From: Gymnothorax reevesii
Lineage: Eukaryota; Chordata; Actinopteri; Anguilliformes; Muraenidae
NCBI GenBank assembly: GCA_029721435.1
Contig: CM056588.1
Location: 37,837,430-37,901,429, forward strand
Direction: 5' to 3'
DNA: 64,000 nt
The notes below the pieces were generated by a model, which made no database searches, was not told where the DNA came from, and saw only the letters and a program-made list of their open reading frames with translations. This document shows positions 11,100 through 22,913 of this stretch, one piece after another. Position numbers and translations under genes: made by a program. Numbering within the stretch: position 1 is the stretch's first letter; each line of letters starts with the position of its first letter.

Positions 11100-12365
11100 A
11101 TCGAACATGACTCTCTAGATATGAAGCTCCACATTCTGCAGGGGAATTTTTCCCAGGTTAGAGTAAGTTAGCTCACGATGTAAACAAACACACCGGACAG
11201 GTCACAGTTACATCTTGAGCATTTTTTTTTTAAATTACTTTTTTAAAAATTATTTAAAAAAAATAAATTTCAGGCTTTCAGAGAGATTAATGGTAAGCAG
11301 TCTTGAGGGTTTATCTCTGATGAAAAGAACAGTAAATAGCTGAAAAACGGAAACCGACATATTATTCAGTTTTCAAAAAGCCACCTGCATATCAATGATA
11401 AGCTCATTTACAGAGAGACGAAATAAGATTTTGAATTTAATTTCTGGGCTCTTACATTTTAATGCCCTGAATAAGACAACTGAATAAGATCTTTAACATT
11501 CAGTTCTTGGAAAAAGTAATTTGACTTTCGGTTGTTAAAGGAGGAAACATGGGGAAAAAAAGGAATTTCCAATAAGACTCACCAAGACAGTTACCATGAC
11601 AGACTCAGAAAAATCTTTGCAGTACTATGCTATAGGTTGAGGTAATTAAATGGCTGCAGTTAATTCCAAGCACTTCCACTGAATTATGGTTCCAAAATTG
11701 CCAGGATTTTTTCTAATAGTTTCAATCATAACCCATGGCATACATTTCAAGCTGTAAACCCTGCAGGGACCCATTGATACACTGTAGGAGGCATAAGCCG
11801 GGGTTCTTCAGTATCTCTCCAGCATAGGTTCTGCACTGCTGCTCCATGTCTACTTCAGCTACCCAAATTTTAATTATCTTTTAAGCAAAACTTTTAGTTC
11901 TGAATAACGGCATTGAAACAAATGAGCAGGCAGACATTGCATACATATTATTTTGCAAAATGCTCTTTCATCCGCACTACACTATTATCAGGACATTGAT
12001 ATTTGCGCACATGTGCAGCATTGGCTGTGTCAGTGAGAAATAAAACTCAGCCATGCACTGAGGCTGATCGAAAGTCAATAGCTGGACTTCTCCAGATTTG
12101 AGGACTTGTGAGACCTTGTTGTGACATCATAGTCAACGGCCCAGGCCAAGATCATCAAGAATCAGGACCACTTATAGAACCAGGAAGCAGTCACAATGGC
12201 CCTGAAATATCAAGGACGCAACGATGCAAACTTCTCTGAGGAGAGCAGACTTCATATCCCATCATTTATTGCATAAAAGAGAACTAGATGAGGTTCCCTG
12301 AAAAATCATGAAAATTCAATCATGAAAAATCCATGAAAAATCAACCACTTGGCCCTCTCAGAATC
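11100..12365. other. Intergenic, no supported feature
   Basis: AT-rich with a T/A homopolymer patch near 11222-11270. No gene or transposon end recognised. Confidence 0.5.
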
Positions 12366-12369
12366 AGCT

Positions 12370-12945
12370 ATTTTTTTTTGTAGAAAAACAGTATTTAATG
12401 AAGCCATGCAAAATTCCACCTTCATACAATTAAAATTTTCCAAGTTACAGGCCCTCAAAATACATTGGAGCAAATCAAAATTTCACACCTTTTAATTTGC
12501 AGTATTTCTTTCCAGCATTTTTGAGCCCCCACAACTTCATAAGTGCAGGAGATAGCCACTTGAAATATTCGGGGATTAAAAACACATTTGATCTCTATTA
12601 AAAACTGCAACCGCATTCATTTACCATCCATTTCAGGTCTCCTGTCTATTGCCAAAATATGGGAAAAATAACACAAATGAAAAACTGTGTAATTTTGACT
12701 CACCTCAATGTAAAAAACTGCAACTACATTCATTTTACATCCACTTTTGGTCTCACAATCCAAAGCCAAATGATTGAAAATATAACACAAATTAAAAAGA
12801 GTGAAATTTTGACCCACCCAGTGCGCTTTGAGGGCCTGTAACTCGAAAAATATTCATAGTATGTAAGGTGAAACTTTGCACGGCCTCATTAAATATACTA
12901 AAGTTATTGTACAAAAAATGAACTTTTTTCTGGATTGTTTGCTTT
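12370..12945. mobile_element. Non-autonomous element with inverted ends and internal duplication
   Basis: Arms of about 100-110 bases at about 12388-12490 and 12806-12915 are inverted copies; shared landmarks are TATTTAATGA(A/G)GCC(A/G)TGC, GTTACAGGCCCTCAAA and TCAAAATTTCAC. Between them a unit of about 113 bases occurs twice in tandem (starting near 12601 and 12714: AAAACTGCAAC(C/T)(G/A)CATTCATTT...). No transposase is present. The superfamily is not evident from the ends, and the outermost boundary is uncertain by tens of bases. Confidence 0.65.
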
Positions 12946-14535
12946 TATATGGAATGACTCATAAGTGAAGCTCAATTTGGTTTCACCATTTCAACAATTA
13001 ACATTTCAAAGATCTGTGAAACAATGAAAATGAGGGGATAATTATATATAAAAATTAACAAACCCTACCTAATTTTAAGTATGCAAAATGATTGCAAATG
13101 TTTAATAGGCATGGGTGCTTTAAGTTAGACAAGTAACCTGTGTGCAGTAGAAAGCAGCAGGGAGATATGTTTTGGCATATACTGTACTGCGAATAATCAT
13201 CATTAACACAGCCTCACGTAAGCGTGGAGAGTTTAAGGTAACACATGAAACCAAAGTTAAGTTAATGGAGAAGGGCGGAATAGCCTGCCACTGCCTGGTT
13301 GTAAACTGCACAAGCTCGTATTGCTTCTCGATGTATTTAACAGCGTTCTCTGCACCTCTGATCCTGGAGGTTCACGCTCCCTAGGACAAAAACAAAAAGG
13401 TTCTTCCCCAGGACGCAGCCATGGATTTTGTGCTTGACATTGAGACACACCTTGCAGGAAAACACTGCTCGTTGTTTCAAGAAACATACATAACTGGAGG
13501 GCACTCACAGAGCTCATACCTCCTCCAGCAGGTTTTGATCCACTACCCCATACAATCAGCTGCAGAATCAAGATGTGTATCTGAATTAGTTTGGAAATTT
13601 AATCATCTCCTCCCACTCATAGAGTCCAACCTCCCATTAAATTTTGTATTAATCTGTTGACAAGTTTTTGAGAAATCAAACAGGCAAACACACATACACG
13701 TACATGTACAAGCGTGCTCACTCACAAAAGCGCTGGTGCGCACGCTAATACACACTCGTGCATGCGCACACACGTGATCACAGCACCTCCTGGTGGAGGT
13801 AACAAGGGAGATTCACCCATCCATTATCAAGCCTTTCATTCCACAATCAGGTTTTGCGGAGGGGTTAGAGTTTTTTAATAGAAATAATTTGTACTTTAAA
13901 AATATTTTCACTTCTGTGAGGACAGTTAAAGTAGCGATGCATGTCAATGCCGCCCTCCCTCCACCAAGTCTCAAGGTGATACACGTCCAGCAGCGTTTTT
14001 CCATCTCTCAGTCTCCAGATGGGAAAGTCTAATTGAAGCTGTTCTGTTCACAAGTGACAGAGTCAACTTTATGAAATAAAACCCTTGTGTGCCAAATGAC
14101 TTTTCAAATGTCATTAAAAAATTTTTTTCTGTTTGTATATTATATATATATTAATATACTGTATTATTATATTATGTATATATATTATAGAGCACATAAA
14201 ACACTATTTGTGACTAAGCGGTGTTTGATAAGAGGGTCATTTGGGGATGAGGAACAAGAATCGTATACATTTGGGCATTTCCATAACATACCTCCAATGA
14301 CTGGCTTTGAAACTATCTAATGAATTGTGTACCTTTTTCTTTAATTGAGAACAGCAGGAGGGAATCAATCAGCCCGTCTCTAGAATTTATGGCCCCAAGT
14401 GCTCTCGATTCAATTAAGCTCAATAATTTATGAGGGGACACTGAAGTGGAATTCCGTGATAGCATCATGACTAGAAGTAATGACCTTACACAGCATTAGT
14501 AACCAACAGTGTTCCTGAAGATCTCCCATCCTGTG
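12946..14535. other. Intergenic with CA-rich tract
   Basis: A loose CA/CG-alternating tract lies at about 13680-13775 and AT-rich palindromic runs at about 14140-14190. The open frames at 13257-13571 and 13421-13660 have no recognisable domain and no splice context. Confidence 0.45.
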
Positions 14536-14538
14536 GGC

Positions 14539-14609
14539 CAGTGATTCCCAACCCCACTCCTGGAGTACCCTTGTCCAACACATTTTAGATGTTTCCCTTA
14601 TTTAACAGG
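14539..14609. mobile_element. hAT-like MITE end fragment
   Basis: Begins CAGTGATTCCCAACCCCACT and continues CTGGAGTACCC, the standard left end of a common fish hAT MITE (recognised from memory). The opposite end is missing; the copy is cut off where a LINE-tail-like sequence begins. Confidence 0.5.
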
Positions 14610-14619
14610 TGCCTGGGTC

Positions 14620-14696
14620 TCTCTGCTTATTCTGTTTCCCCTGTCACCCGGCCCCGGATAAAAGGTGGAAAATGGATGAATGGATGGATGGATGCC
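14620..14696 (+). mobile_element. L2-like LINE/SINE 3' tail with (GGAT)n
   Basis: TCACCCGGCCCCGGATAAAA followed by GGTGGAAAATGGATG and then repeats of ATGG closely resembles the 3' tail of L2-clade fish LINEs and their dependent SINEs. Only the tail is present, as expected from 5' truncation. Confidence 0.55.
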
Positions 14697-14699
14697 ACT

Positions 14700-16135
14700 T
14701 AACTCTTTCCTGACAGCACTGCCACATCCTTTTGTATTATAGATTACGAGAAGAACTGAGAGGCTCTTTCCGAAGATACCCAAATATGGAATTGTTTCGC
14801 GACCTTTGGAGTAGTTCGCCTCCTCAAAGCACACAACATCATTTTCAAGAAAAATCCTCTGTTGACTGCTTGCACCAACTAAAGTCATGTATGCACTGCA
14901 AAACCATTCAGTTTTTGCTAATTGTCACTCGAAAAACATCAATAAAAATGATGGAAAGGGACACTGAAATGGTATCTGTTACAGATTCTAAGGAAGAGTT
15001 GAGTTGGACCTAAACAGAAGTCTAGAAGAGTTTTCTAGAGGAATTTTTTACAGAATGGAGTGATATTTTATCCAAAGATGAACAGCCTACGACAACAACA
15101 GCTCATGCATAAAATATTTTGATGAATATTTCTGTATGACAGCATTTTTCCTTTGCCATTTTGTCTTCATGTAACCAAGTCGGGAAAGATGCAAACAGTT
15201 TGACTATTTTGGGGGAACATTTTACAAAACAACTTAGTCCCAGCACTGGCAGATTTGGCCAATGGATTTTTTTTTTCTTCCATTTTTACCAATCTCTGCA
15301 GTACAGATACTTGCTGTTTTCAATCTTTCACATTGAAAATCTGACCTTTTCTGCCCTGTTTAGAGAGCCTAGACTCTGGATCGTTCTCTCATTTAACACA
15401 GTAGGTTATGTGGTTGGCACTGGGCCGCACTAAAACAGGTGTCTCTTTAAAATTGTTCACATTTCAAGAACAGCACGATTCTTGGTCATGGCTCCATCTG
15501 GGAAGATAATTTCTCAAATTCAAAAAGAGTGATTTGGAGAGGATTGGCAGCATGGGGCTTTATAATTAACACAAACATTCTGCCGTGCACGTACAGTTCG
15601 TATCGTCAATGATTCTAGCCCTCAAAATCTTAAGTGAAATTGATGCAGTTTGTTGCAAGTTTATGGAGAAGAGGGTAATGGTGGATTTACTCACAAACAC
15701 TGCGGAGTTGTGTGATGATGATCATGTATCTAATTTCACCCTTTTCCCATCAACTTAATTAGCTGATATAACTTTTAGTCAGAAGTTGAAAGAACAACTC
15801 GACATGGTCAACAACATCCCCCGCCAATCGTGCGCTTCTCATTTTCAAACTCGATCAAGGCCTTTATGGTCTGAAGCTACACACCAAATTTGGTTACTGT
15901 ATCTGTAGTAGTTTCTGAGTAAAGCTGTCCCCTTTATCTCGGATGGACGGAGGTGAAACCTATATCCCCCTCCCACTTTGTGTTGGCTGGGGATAAAAAT
16001 AAAACCAGGAAGGCAGTCCTATGTCTATAAATGTCCTATGTGGAACATTTACTGACCCACCAGGAGTCCTGCTTTATAATCCTCACAAATAAACTCAAGA
16101 CCAAGGAGGAGAATGTGGGGAGAGGTGAACTGTGG
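14700..16135. other. Intergenic; one interspersed-repeat-like patch
   Basis: Around 15815-15990 the text ACCAAATTTGGTTACTGTAT and GGATGGACGGAGGTGAAACC resembles a dispersed fish repeat that elsewhere ends in GACGGACAGACAGA (compare about 60600). No gene seen. Confidence 0.35.
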
Positions 16136-16140
16136 GAAGA

Positions 16141-16208
16141 CTGGATGATTGGTGGGGCTGGATGATGGGTGGGGCTGGGTGATTGATAGAGCTAAGTGAT
16201 TGGCAGAC
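16141..16208. repeat. 17-bp minisatellite, four units
   Basis: Units starting at 16141, 16158, 16175 and 16192 (CTGGATGATTGGTGGGG and variants) repeat with exact 17-base spacing. Confidence 0.75.
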
Positions 16209-17796
16209 CATTATTAATAGGTGCGTTTGGCTGATGCAGTCGACTGCAGACGGTCTATTTTTCTTATTGGGTTGTGGGTAAATTACAGAGCACGAGGGTA
16301 AATGGCCATTAGCCGAAATGTTTGACTGGCTAAGATGTGTGGACAGGTGATGTTCATGTGATGATCACGTGCGTCCCTAAATTCTCTTGAGATGAAGTTA
16401 GATATTCAGTCGAGCGCAGCTCCACAGAAAAAAACTACACCAGTTTGGCTGACTGTGTGGGTTCATTCTCATTGGTTAGGCACTGAACCCTGAAAAGCTA
16501 AAATAGAACAATGGCTCCACCATCTTCAAAAGATGTTTGATGTCATTAAGATGTTCAGTTTTATACTTTCATTTTTAAATGTTTAATCACCTTAAACGAA
16601 AGTGTTCGGTTTAGCTGGTTGCACGGAGTGAATCACAAGAACGGTGGAGAATGCCGTGTGTTTAGCCATGGTAAATGTCATGTGTCCACGAAAGTAGCAG
16701 GCAATGAGGAAATTGTTCCTCTAGATGCAAAGACATAAGTGTTAATTTCAGACTAGGGAGGACAGAATGACTGAAACGGCTGTGTCACAAGAATACGTTC
16801 TGTTTTCTCCAGTGATGTTATGTTTATCTCAGCACATCCATCCCTTTCCCCCCATAGATTATGCCCTTATCTAGATGACTGACAGTTGTGCTCCACCCTG
16901 TAGATGCTCGTGAAGCATGATACAGACGTGTCTTGTCAGTTAGTGCAACAAATGCGCCTAATGGCAGGGTGGGGTGATGCAGCTCGAACACCGAGGCTCC
17001 TGAGGTTGTGTGTAACCTTGAGGCATGTCAACAGTGCCCTAAATGACAGAGCAGAATCCCTTCTAAATTGTTAAGCTACATTCCTACCATGAACTAGAAA
17101 ACTTTGAAGGACTCTCAAAAGAATTATGAAATCCTCTCACATCTAAACACAATGGGCTGTGCTCGTCCGAAAGATAGTGACGAAGGTGAAGAGTTTACAT
17201 TTGACTGGAGCCTGAGTTTTTACTCAGTCCATATTTTTCTGACCGATGCAGACGGCAGGTTAGGATTCTGCCAACACGGTTAAATCAAGAGGAAATATGG
17301 TGGCGGCATGCTCTGATGAAAAAGAACGCAAACTAATCATGAGAAATGATTTATCCATACTGTAAACTAGCAATAAAAGTATTTGCTTGAAGTTAAATGA
17401 TGACTAACAGTAGAATTTAGTGGCATAAATCTTACATAACAACTATCCAATGGAGAGGGGTGATAGAAATCCTTTGTTGATCATATACATGGCTAAGTTT
17501 AGAGTAGGAGATCTATCACAGTGACTATTCTAGCAACATCTGTTCCATTTGACGGGCAGCAGGACAGTTGGGACGATACATCTTTCTCGCTTGTGAGCTA
17601 AACTTAAAGTTTACTGGCTGGACAAGACCGGTTGAATGTGCCCAATGTGTCAAAAAATAATGGCATATTTATACACAGACTGTAAGATTTTGCAAAGAGT
17701 GGGGCTCTCGCAGACCACACCCATTGGTTGTTGACACTGTTCACGTCATTAAAGTTCAATACTTGCACAAGCCAAGATGAAAGACTTCCAATTATA
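16209..17796. other. Intergenic, no supported feature
   Basis: No credible open frame, RNA gene or transposon end was recognised. Confidence 0.5.
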
Positions 17797-18001
17797 TTAA
17801 CCCTTAGAGCGCCGAATACATTTTCAAGGAATTAAAAATGTAGTTATCCTGAGCTGTTGAAATCCTATCATGCGACAACTTGTTTAAAAGAGCTGGAGCT
17901 ATTTTAAACAAGTTGCCACATGATAGGTTTTCAACAGCATCTGACTTTGATATCTTACATCATTGGGCAACAATTGTTGCCCACGGTGCTGATAGGGTTA
18001 A
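17797..18001. mobile_element. piggyBac-like MITE with cruciform core
   Basis: TTAA at 17797-17800 and 17998-18001 flank a 197-bp body whose ends are CCCTTAGAG and the complement of CCCTATCAG; TTAA targets with CCC/GGG ends are the piggyBac signature. Inside, 17853-17889 and 17902-17938 form a 37-bp hairpin with a 12-base loop and only a few mismatches (GCTGTTGAAA... against ...TTTCAACAGC), and 17965-17982 is a perfect 18-bp palindrome (GGGCAACAATTGTTGCCC). No coding capacity. Confidence 0.75.
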
Positions 18002-19605
18002 ACGTTTGATTTTATAGAAACCTGAAGAAAAAGCAAAACTCAGTTGGACAGAGTTTTAGGACCACCTTACATCAAACAATCGAGATGACAAGAGCGCGCC
18101 CCAACTCGAGCAAATCTCTTACGATTTCACTCTGATATTGGAAATTGTCCGCAACACTGAATTGTCCTTTGGCGAAGGCTGGCATTACATGAAAATAGCG
18201 AAGTAGCAAGGATCTGTCTATCATGAATCAAGTGCCTCTCTGCTGACCAATCTCATCACTGTCACCCCCTTCGAGCATAACAGCTGATGTGCTATATATT
18301 ACTCGGTAAATCGCACAAAATACAAGAGTTCACACTTCTAGGGCAACCATTTGAGTTTATAGGTTTTATAAGATTTCTTACATCTTCCTACTGGCCATTC
18401 TTTTATGGAAGCTATCATTGCTATTACAGTGAAGCTTTTCTTCAACAGTAATACATTCACATATAGAAGTATCAAAACAGGCCACAGCCCCCTGTAGAGA
18501 TTTGCACTCTCTGCATTCAGATCTGGATTGCGTTGTGTTTATGCAAATTATTTCACCCACTTAAAATCCAACTTATGTGTTCGTTGCACAAGATTCTGTA
18601 ACCTGTCAGTCAAAAGCATACAGTGAGACCATCAGGACCAGTGAGAACTGTAACACTAAACTCAACACTGGTGAAACAATGGATCTGATCAAGAAATAGA
18701 TGTCAGAATCTGTAATTTCAGGAACAAATCAAATCAGCTGAAACGAAATCAGCTGAAACTGACACCGTCTCTCAAGGTTCAAAAACCATAAAATGTAGGA
18801 AAGGTCTCCTTGACTGTGAAATACTTCTGCTCTTCTGATACAGACGTTTAACTGACAGAGGATCATTGTTCCAACTCATCCTCATGCTCCATTTCACTGC
18901 GATTTCATTCCTTGCCCTTCTCTCCACAGGTTCCTGCCTCTTATATAAGGCTGACAAAGAGGATTGCGATATTAAAAAAAACAGCCTTGGCCTACTTACA
19001 GAGCCTGATGACAAAGCCTGGGAAATTATCCACCAAACCAGCCTCTTCTCAGCAGTTCAAAAATATGTCAGGTTGCCCCCCCCCCCCCCCCGCCTTTAAA
19101 CAATCAATAAAATGGGATAGAGGCTACATTTTGAAGAGACCTAGCTGACATCATCTCTTTATTGGAAAAATATATATATAATCTCCAAAAAAAGAATGAA
19201 AAAAAAACAAGTTAATTTTACCTTAATGAGCTAAGTGCTTATCTTCCCTTCAGGATTTGCCATAATGCCAAACACAAAGAATACCCGGTAGCTTCCAGGA
19301 GGCAGGACAGCCCAAAATCCTATTGTGTTCTGACACTGGTGTTCATCCAATATTACATTCAGAATTTAATTACCTCGGCTAAGTATTCAACCTCTTTACT
19401 GTGGCCGACCCAAATTAGTTCAGGTGTGAAGGATTACTAAAGGCCACACAATTAACTCAATGGCCTTTGTCTGTATGCAGAATTACTGATTCATATATAA
19501 TTTCTGAAATTGTTCAGACAATCAATTATGCTGGGCTTGATTAGGTCCTTCAGTCAAGCAAGTGAAATTTCAGCAAAGATGCAACCATGAAGAGAGTGTG
19601 GCCAC
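18002..19605. other. Intergenic, no supported gene
   Basis: A poly(C) run lies at about 19077-19091. Small overlapping frames at 18772-19148 on both strands have no conserved motif. Confidence 0.45.
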
Positions 19606-19607
19606 TT

Positions 19608-19909
19608 CTCAAAGCATAGGCTGCAGCCCTCGAAGGCTGCAATTTTGGGTTACTTCGTCATCCCAAGCTATTCCATTTTGAAGGTGCCTTCGAACACAGC
19701 CGACAAATACACCCTTCATCTCATCTGATATCAGATGGAACCGTCAACATGTAAATGGAGAGTAAATGAGCTTACAATTCCGTCTGATATCAGGCAAGAT
19801 GAAGGCAGCTTTCCAGGCTGCATTTGAAAGCGCCTTCACAATGGAGCAGCCTGCGATGACGTAGCAGCCAAGAAATCTAGCCTTCAAAGGATACAGCCTA
19901 TGCTTTGAG
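19608..19909. mobile_element. Palindromic MITE (about 302 bp)
   Basis: The left half beginning CTCAAAGCATAGGCTG is complementary along most of its length to the right half ending CAGCCTATGCTTTGAG. Shared landmarks inside the arms are TACTTCGTCATC / TACGTCATCGCA, TTCCATT(T/G)TGAAGG and CTGATATCAGA. The whole element could fold into one long hairpin. No target duplication was resolved. Confidence 0.75.
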
Positions 19910-20150
19910 GAATGACGAGGATCATATGATTGCTCTTCTCAATCAATCATTAGGAGATGAGAGGGTGCATGATATCAACAGAACTGTAGGGGTATCAGTA
20001 AAATTATTGTACATTGGTTGTATCAATCTGGCTGAGCTCTCTAGCCAGAGGACAGTCACTGTGAGGTTGACTGTGATTAATAGCCACTGAGTTCAGCATC
20101 TGTGCAAGACAAAAAATTAGCAGTGCGGTGGAATGTCAATGCATCGACAA
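19910..20150. other. Short spacer between two palindromic MITEs
   Basis: No feature recognised. Confidence 0.4.
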
Positions 20151-20153
20151 ATC

Positions 20154-20385
20154 CGAGACTCATGCTGACTCGTCGTATAATGACACTACCTGACCTAATG
20201 TCGATATATGACGAAAAAAGGACCCTTTCGCTTCCATATTTGACAATCAGGGTTAGGGTCAGAGGTTAGGGGGTAGGGTTAGTTTTAACACTGGCATCAA
20301 AGACGGATGCTAAAAGCCTCTTTTTTCGTCATATATGGACGTTGTTCGGGTAGCGTCATGATCTGATAAGTCGGGATGAGACTAG
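20154..20385. mobile_element. Palindromic MITE with telomere-like core
   Basis: The left arm (about 20156-20222, with ATGACACTACC and CGATATATGACGAAAAAAGG) is complementary to the right arm (about 20320-20383, CTCTTTTTTCGTCATATATG, GGGTAGCGTCAT). The loop contains several TTAGGG-like hexamers (about 20248-20282: GGGTTAGGGTCAGAGGTTAG and GGGTAGGGTTAG). There is no coding capacity. Confidence 0.7.
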
Positions 20386-20660
20386 GCTCAGGAGTCAGGA
20401 AGCAAACATCGCCATACCACTGCATCAGAGTGACATGTAGGAATTGATTCACGGCACAAAAAAAAAATCTTCATTTCTGGGGCTCTAACATTGTCAGATT
20501 GAGTCATTGAATCCAATGAACACAAGTTAACTTTGGTACTAACGGTGGTGCCCGAAATTATTTTAAAAGTTCTGCAATTTTTGTGGTCCTGGCTCTGTAT
20601 AAATGCACATTAGTTTTAAAATGAAACACTGAATATGAGGTTGAAGTGCCACCTTTCAGC

Positions 20661-21583
20661 TTAAGGCCTGGGACACACTGGATGTGTGAGCGGAGCTGCT
20701 GTATGGCGTTACCTCTCGCTTTTTATTTCGGCGTCCATGTTAACAGGTTAGACCTTCCTCACTGGATGAATGAGACGCACGTCTCATGTGCGGTCAACCA
20801 AGACTGCTGCGTCGCGTCTTCTAGAGATTAGGAGTCTCGCCTATTTTTACCGCGACATCCGCGCGGTCCTCGGCTAAACAGACCTGAAAACGACTGTCAG
20901 AAGACAGTCATATATCGAAATGAAGTCTGCATTTCACCTCATTGCCGCGGGTCCCTCTCTGTTTTAAGCGTGAAAATAATTTAATAAATAACTCAGCACT
21001 TTAGGTGTGTTTATCACGGTAAAAGCCCTTGTATATGGACAGAATCCCTTCAGTTCAATTAAGCAATACTTTGTGAAATAATTCCTTGAACATGTTGCGG
21101 GAAATTTGAGACTTTCTATGCGTCAAACGTCGTTGTACTGTCATTTGACAGAATATATATACGGAATTAGTCATCCTTATTTTTGAAAGCTTTGCTGCTC
21201 TACTGCTTATTTTCATTTGTTTATAGATGTTCTCAATAAAATTCTATCTATTTATTTTGCGGAAATACGCAATTGATCACCGTACCAAGGCCATGAGAAG
21301 AGCCTGTTATGTTAATAAGTGAAAGAGTATCAGGGCAGTACTTTTCCGTCTCTCCCTCTCTATGTGTGTCTTTGAAAAGATACCCATGTGACTGCTTAAC
21401 CTGGGTATAAAATGAAAGGAAATATTACATGATTATGTTGGTTTTTAAGGGGTGAGTCCAGTAGAGAGATAGGACTGGCACGAGGAGCCTGCAGCAGCGC
21501 CACAGCTGACACGCAGCATGTCTGAACAGACAGAAGCAGCAGCAGCTCAGAACTCAGCCACCTTCAGTGTGTCCCAGGCCTTA
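20661..21583. mobile_element. Non-autonomous DNA transposon, GGCCTGGGACACACTG ends
   Basis: The left end GGCCTGGGACACACTG (20665-20680) and its exact complement at the right (21565-21580) enclose about 916 bases. A TTA trinucleotide precedes the left end region and follows the right end, which fits a three-base TWA target and hence PIF/Harbinger, although hAT cannot be excluded. No transposase is present; internal frames are short. Confidence 0.65.
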
Positions 21584-21584
21584 C

Positions 21585-22090
21585 ACTGTGCACATTTACA
21601 CATCCACACTGGGTGAAAAGCTTTGGAATTGAAGCTCGGTCTCTTCATAGTCCCCAAAATCTTCGGGGGCCAAAAGAAATAGGGCGATTGGCTGCTGAAA
21701 TAGGGACTATAAATGGAGGATGGAGGCCAGCATGAAGCTGTGAAACTAGAATAAATAACAAGCAGTCAGAATATGAGTCAACATCAAATGTTAGGTGCAC
21801 TGTCATGAAGCAATAAAGCACTGGTGCGCTCAGAAATTGCAAATGACCTCATGGAGCAGAGAAGGGCAGTGTAATGGGTGACAGAAGGCTTGAAATGGTG
21901 AAGAAATGCTTTTTCACGACCACGCAACAGATCAACAACACTCTCCACCATGTAGGCGTGTATGTGTCTCAGACTACCACAGAGAGAAAGGCACTGCTGC
22001 ATAACCTTAGAAGGCCCATCATAAGAATACCCAGCAAAGCCTTAAGGATTGAATAATAGGTAACAGTTTGAAAGAAGAAATTATCTAAAA
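21585..22090. other. Intergenic, no supported feature
   Basis: Overlapping small frames on both strands have no recognisable domain. Confidence 0.4.
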
Positions 22091-22095
22091 GAACC

Positions 22096-22354
22096 ATACA
22101 GCAAAAAAATCCCAACAAGGATTTTAATATTGTGTTTAGACTCAAAACACTTACATATACGTCCTTTTTTTAATAAATAGGACAAAAATTCTGTCACTGA
22201 TGTGAGATTATTTTCACTAATTTCACTAAGTGAAATTTTCTTACCCCATGGAAAAATCTGGAAATGAGTCAAAAATTTTTTTTTTGAGAAAAAGGTGATG
22301 AAAATCACTGTTTTAAGTCTAAAGGAATTGGTTTTTTTTTTTTTTTTGCAGTGT
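22096..22354. mobile_element. CACTGCAAAAA-type MITE
   Basis: The right end TTTTTTTTGCAGTG and a left end ACAGCAAAAAAATC are inverted relative to each other. The interior (ATTTAGACTCAAAACACTTA-like text, CTTACCCCATGGAAAAATCTGG) matches a very common fish MITE, recognised from memory, and the copy at 38569-38815. Confidence 0.6.
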
Positions 22355-22672
22355 AGTGAGGTTTTTGAACTGAGTGATATTAACAGAATAATCAAAGAGG
22401 CACCATCTTCATTTGCATAACTATGAGGTCTTTGGTTATAGTTATTAAACTTATCTGTAGTGTAACTGCTTCATTACATAATTGTGATGAATGAGTTTGA
22501 AATGATAAACTTGACCTCAAAAGTATGGAATCACTTGTCTTTACATAGCTCTTGCAATAATATTCAGTGAAAATTGCATAAAAATAAACTACATAAACAC
22601 AAAAGTGAGCCTTGACATGTTTTCAAATTTCAGGCATTTGTGGGCCACCGTAATTAAATATAGAAAAAGCTT

Positions 22673-22704
22673 CACACCTGTCCTTATTTAATAGGACAGG
22701 TGTG
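22673..22704. repeat. Perfect 11-bp hairpin stem
   Basis: CACACCTGTCC and GGACAGGTGTG flank a 10-base AT-rich loop. It lies just left of the palindromic MITE and inside the degraded Tc1-like element. Confidence 0.8.
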
Positions 22705-22737
22705 TAGAGGAGTGAGATGATCAAAAAAACAAAAACA

Positions 22738-22913
22738 ACTCCCGCATGTCTCTACCTGGAAAAAAATATTAAATAGCTATTCAGTGGCAATGTTTCGGTC
22801 CTAGAACTCCATCAGGCAAACCTAGTTTGCTTTCCTGATGAAGGTCTAGGACTGAAGCGTTGTTACTGAATAACTCTTAAATTTTTTTTGCAAGTTAGAC
22901 GGTGTGCGGGAGT
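22738..22913. mobile_element. Palindromic MITE (176 bp)
   Basis: Starts ACTCCCGCA and ends with its complement TGCGGGAGT. The arms (about 22738-22822 and 22828-22913) are complementary almost throughout, including TATTCAGTGGCAATG / GTTGTTACTGAATA and GGTCCTAGAAC / GGTCTAGGAC. It could extrude as a nearly complete cruciform. It has no coding capacity. Confidence 0.75.
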
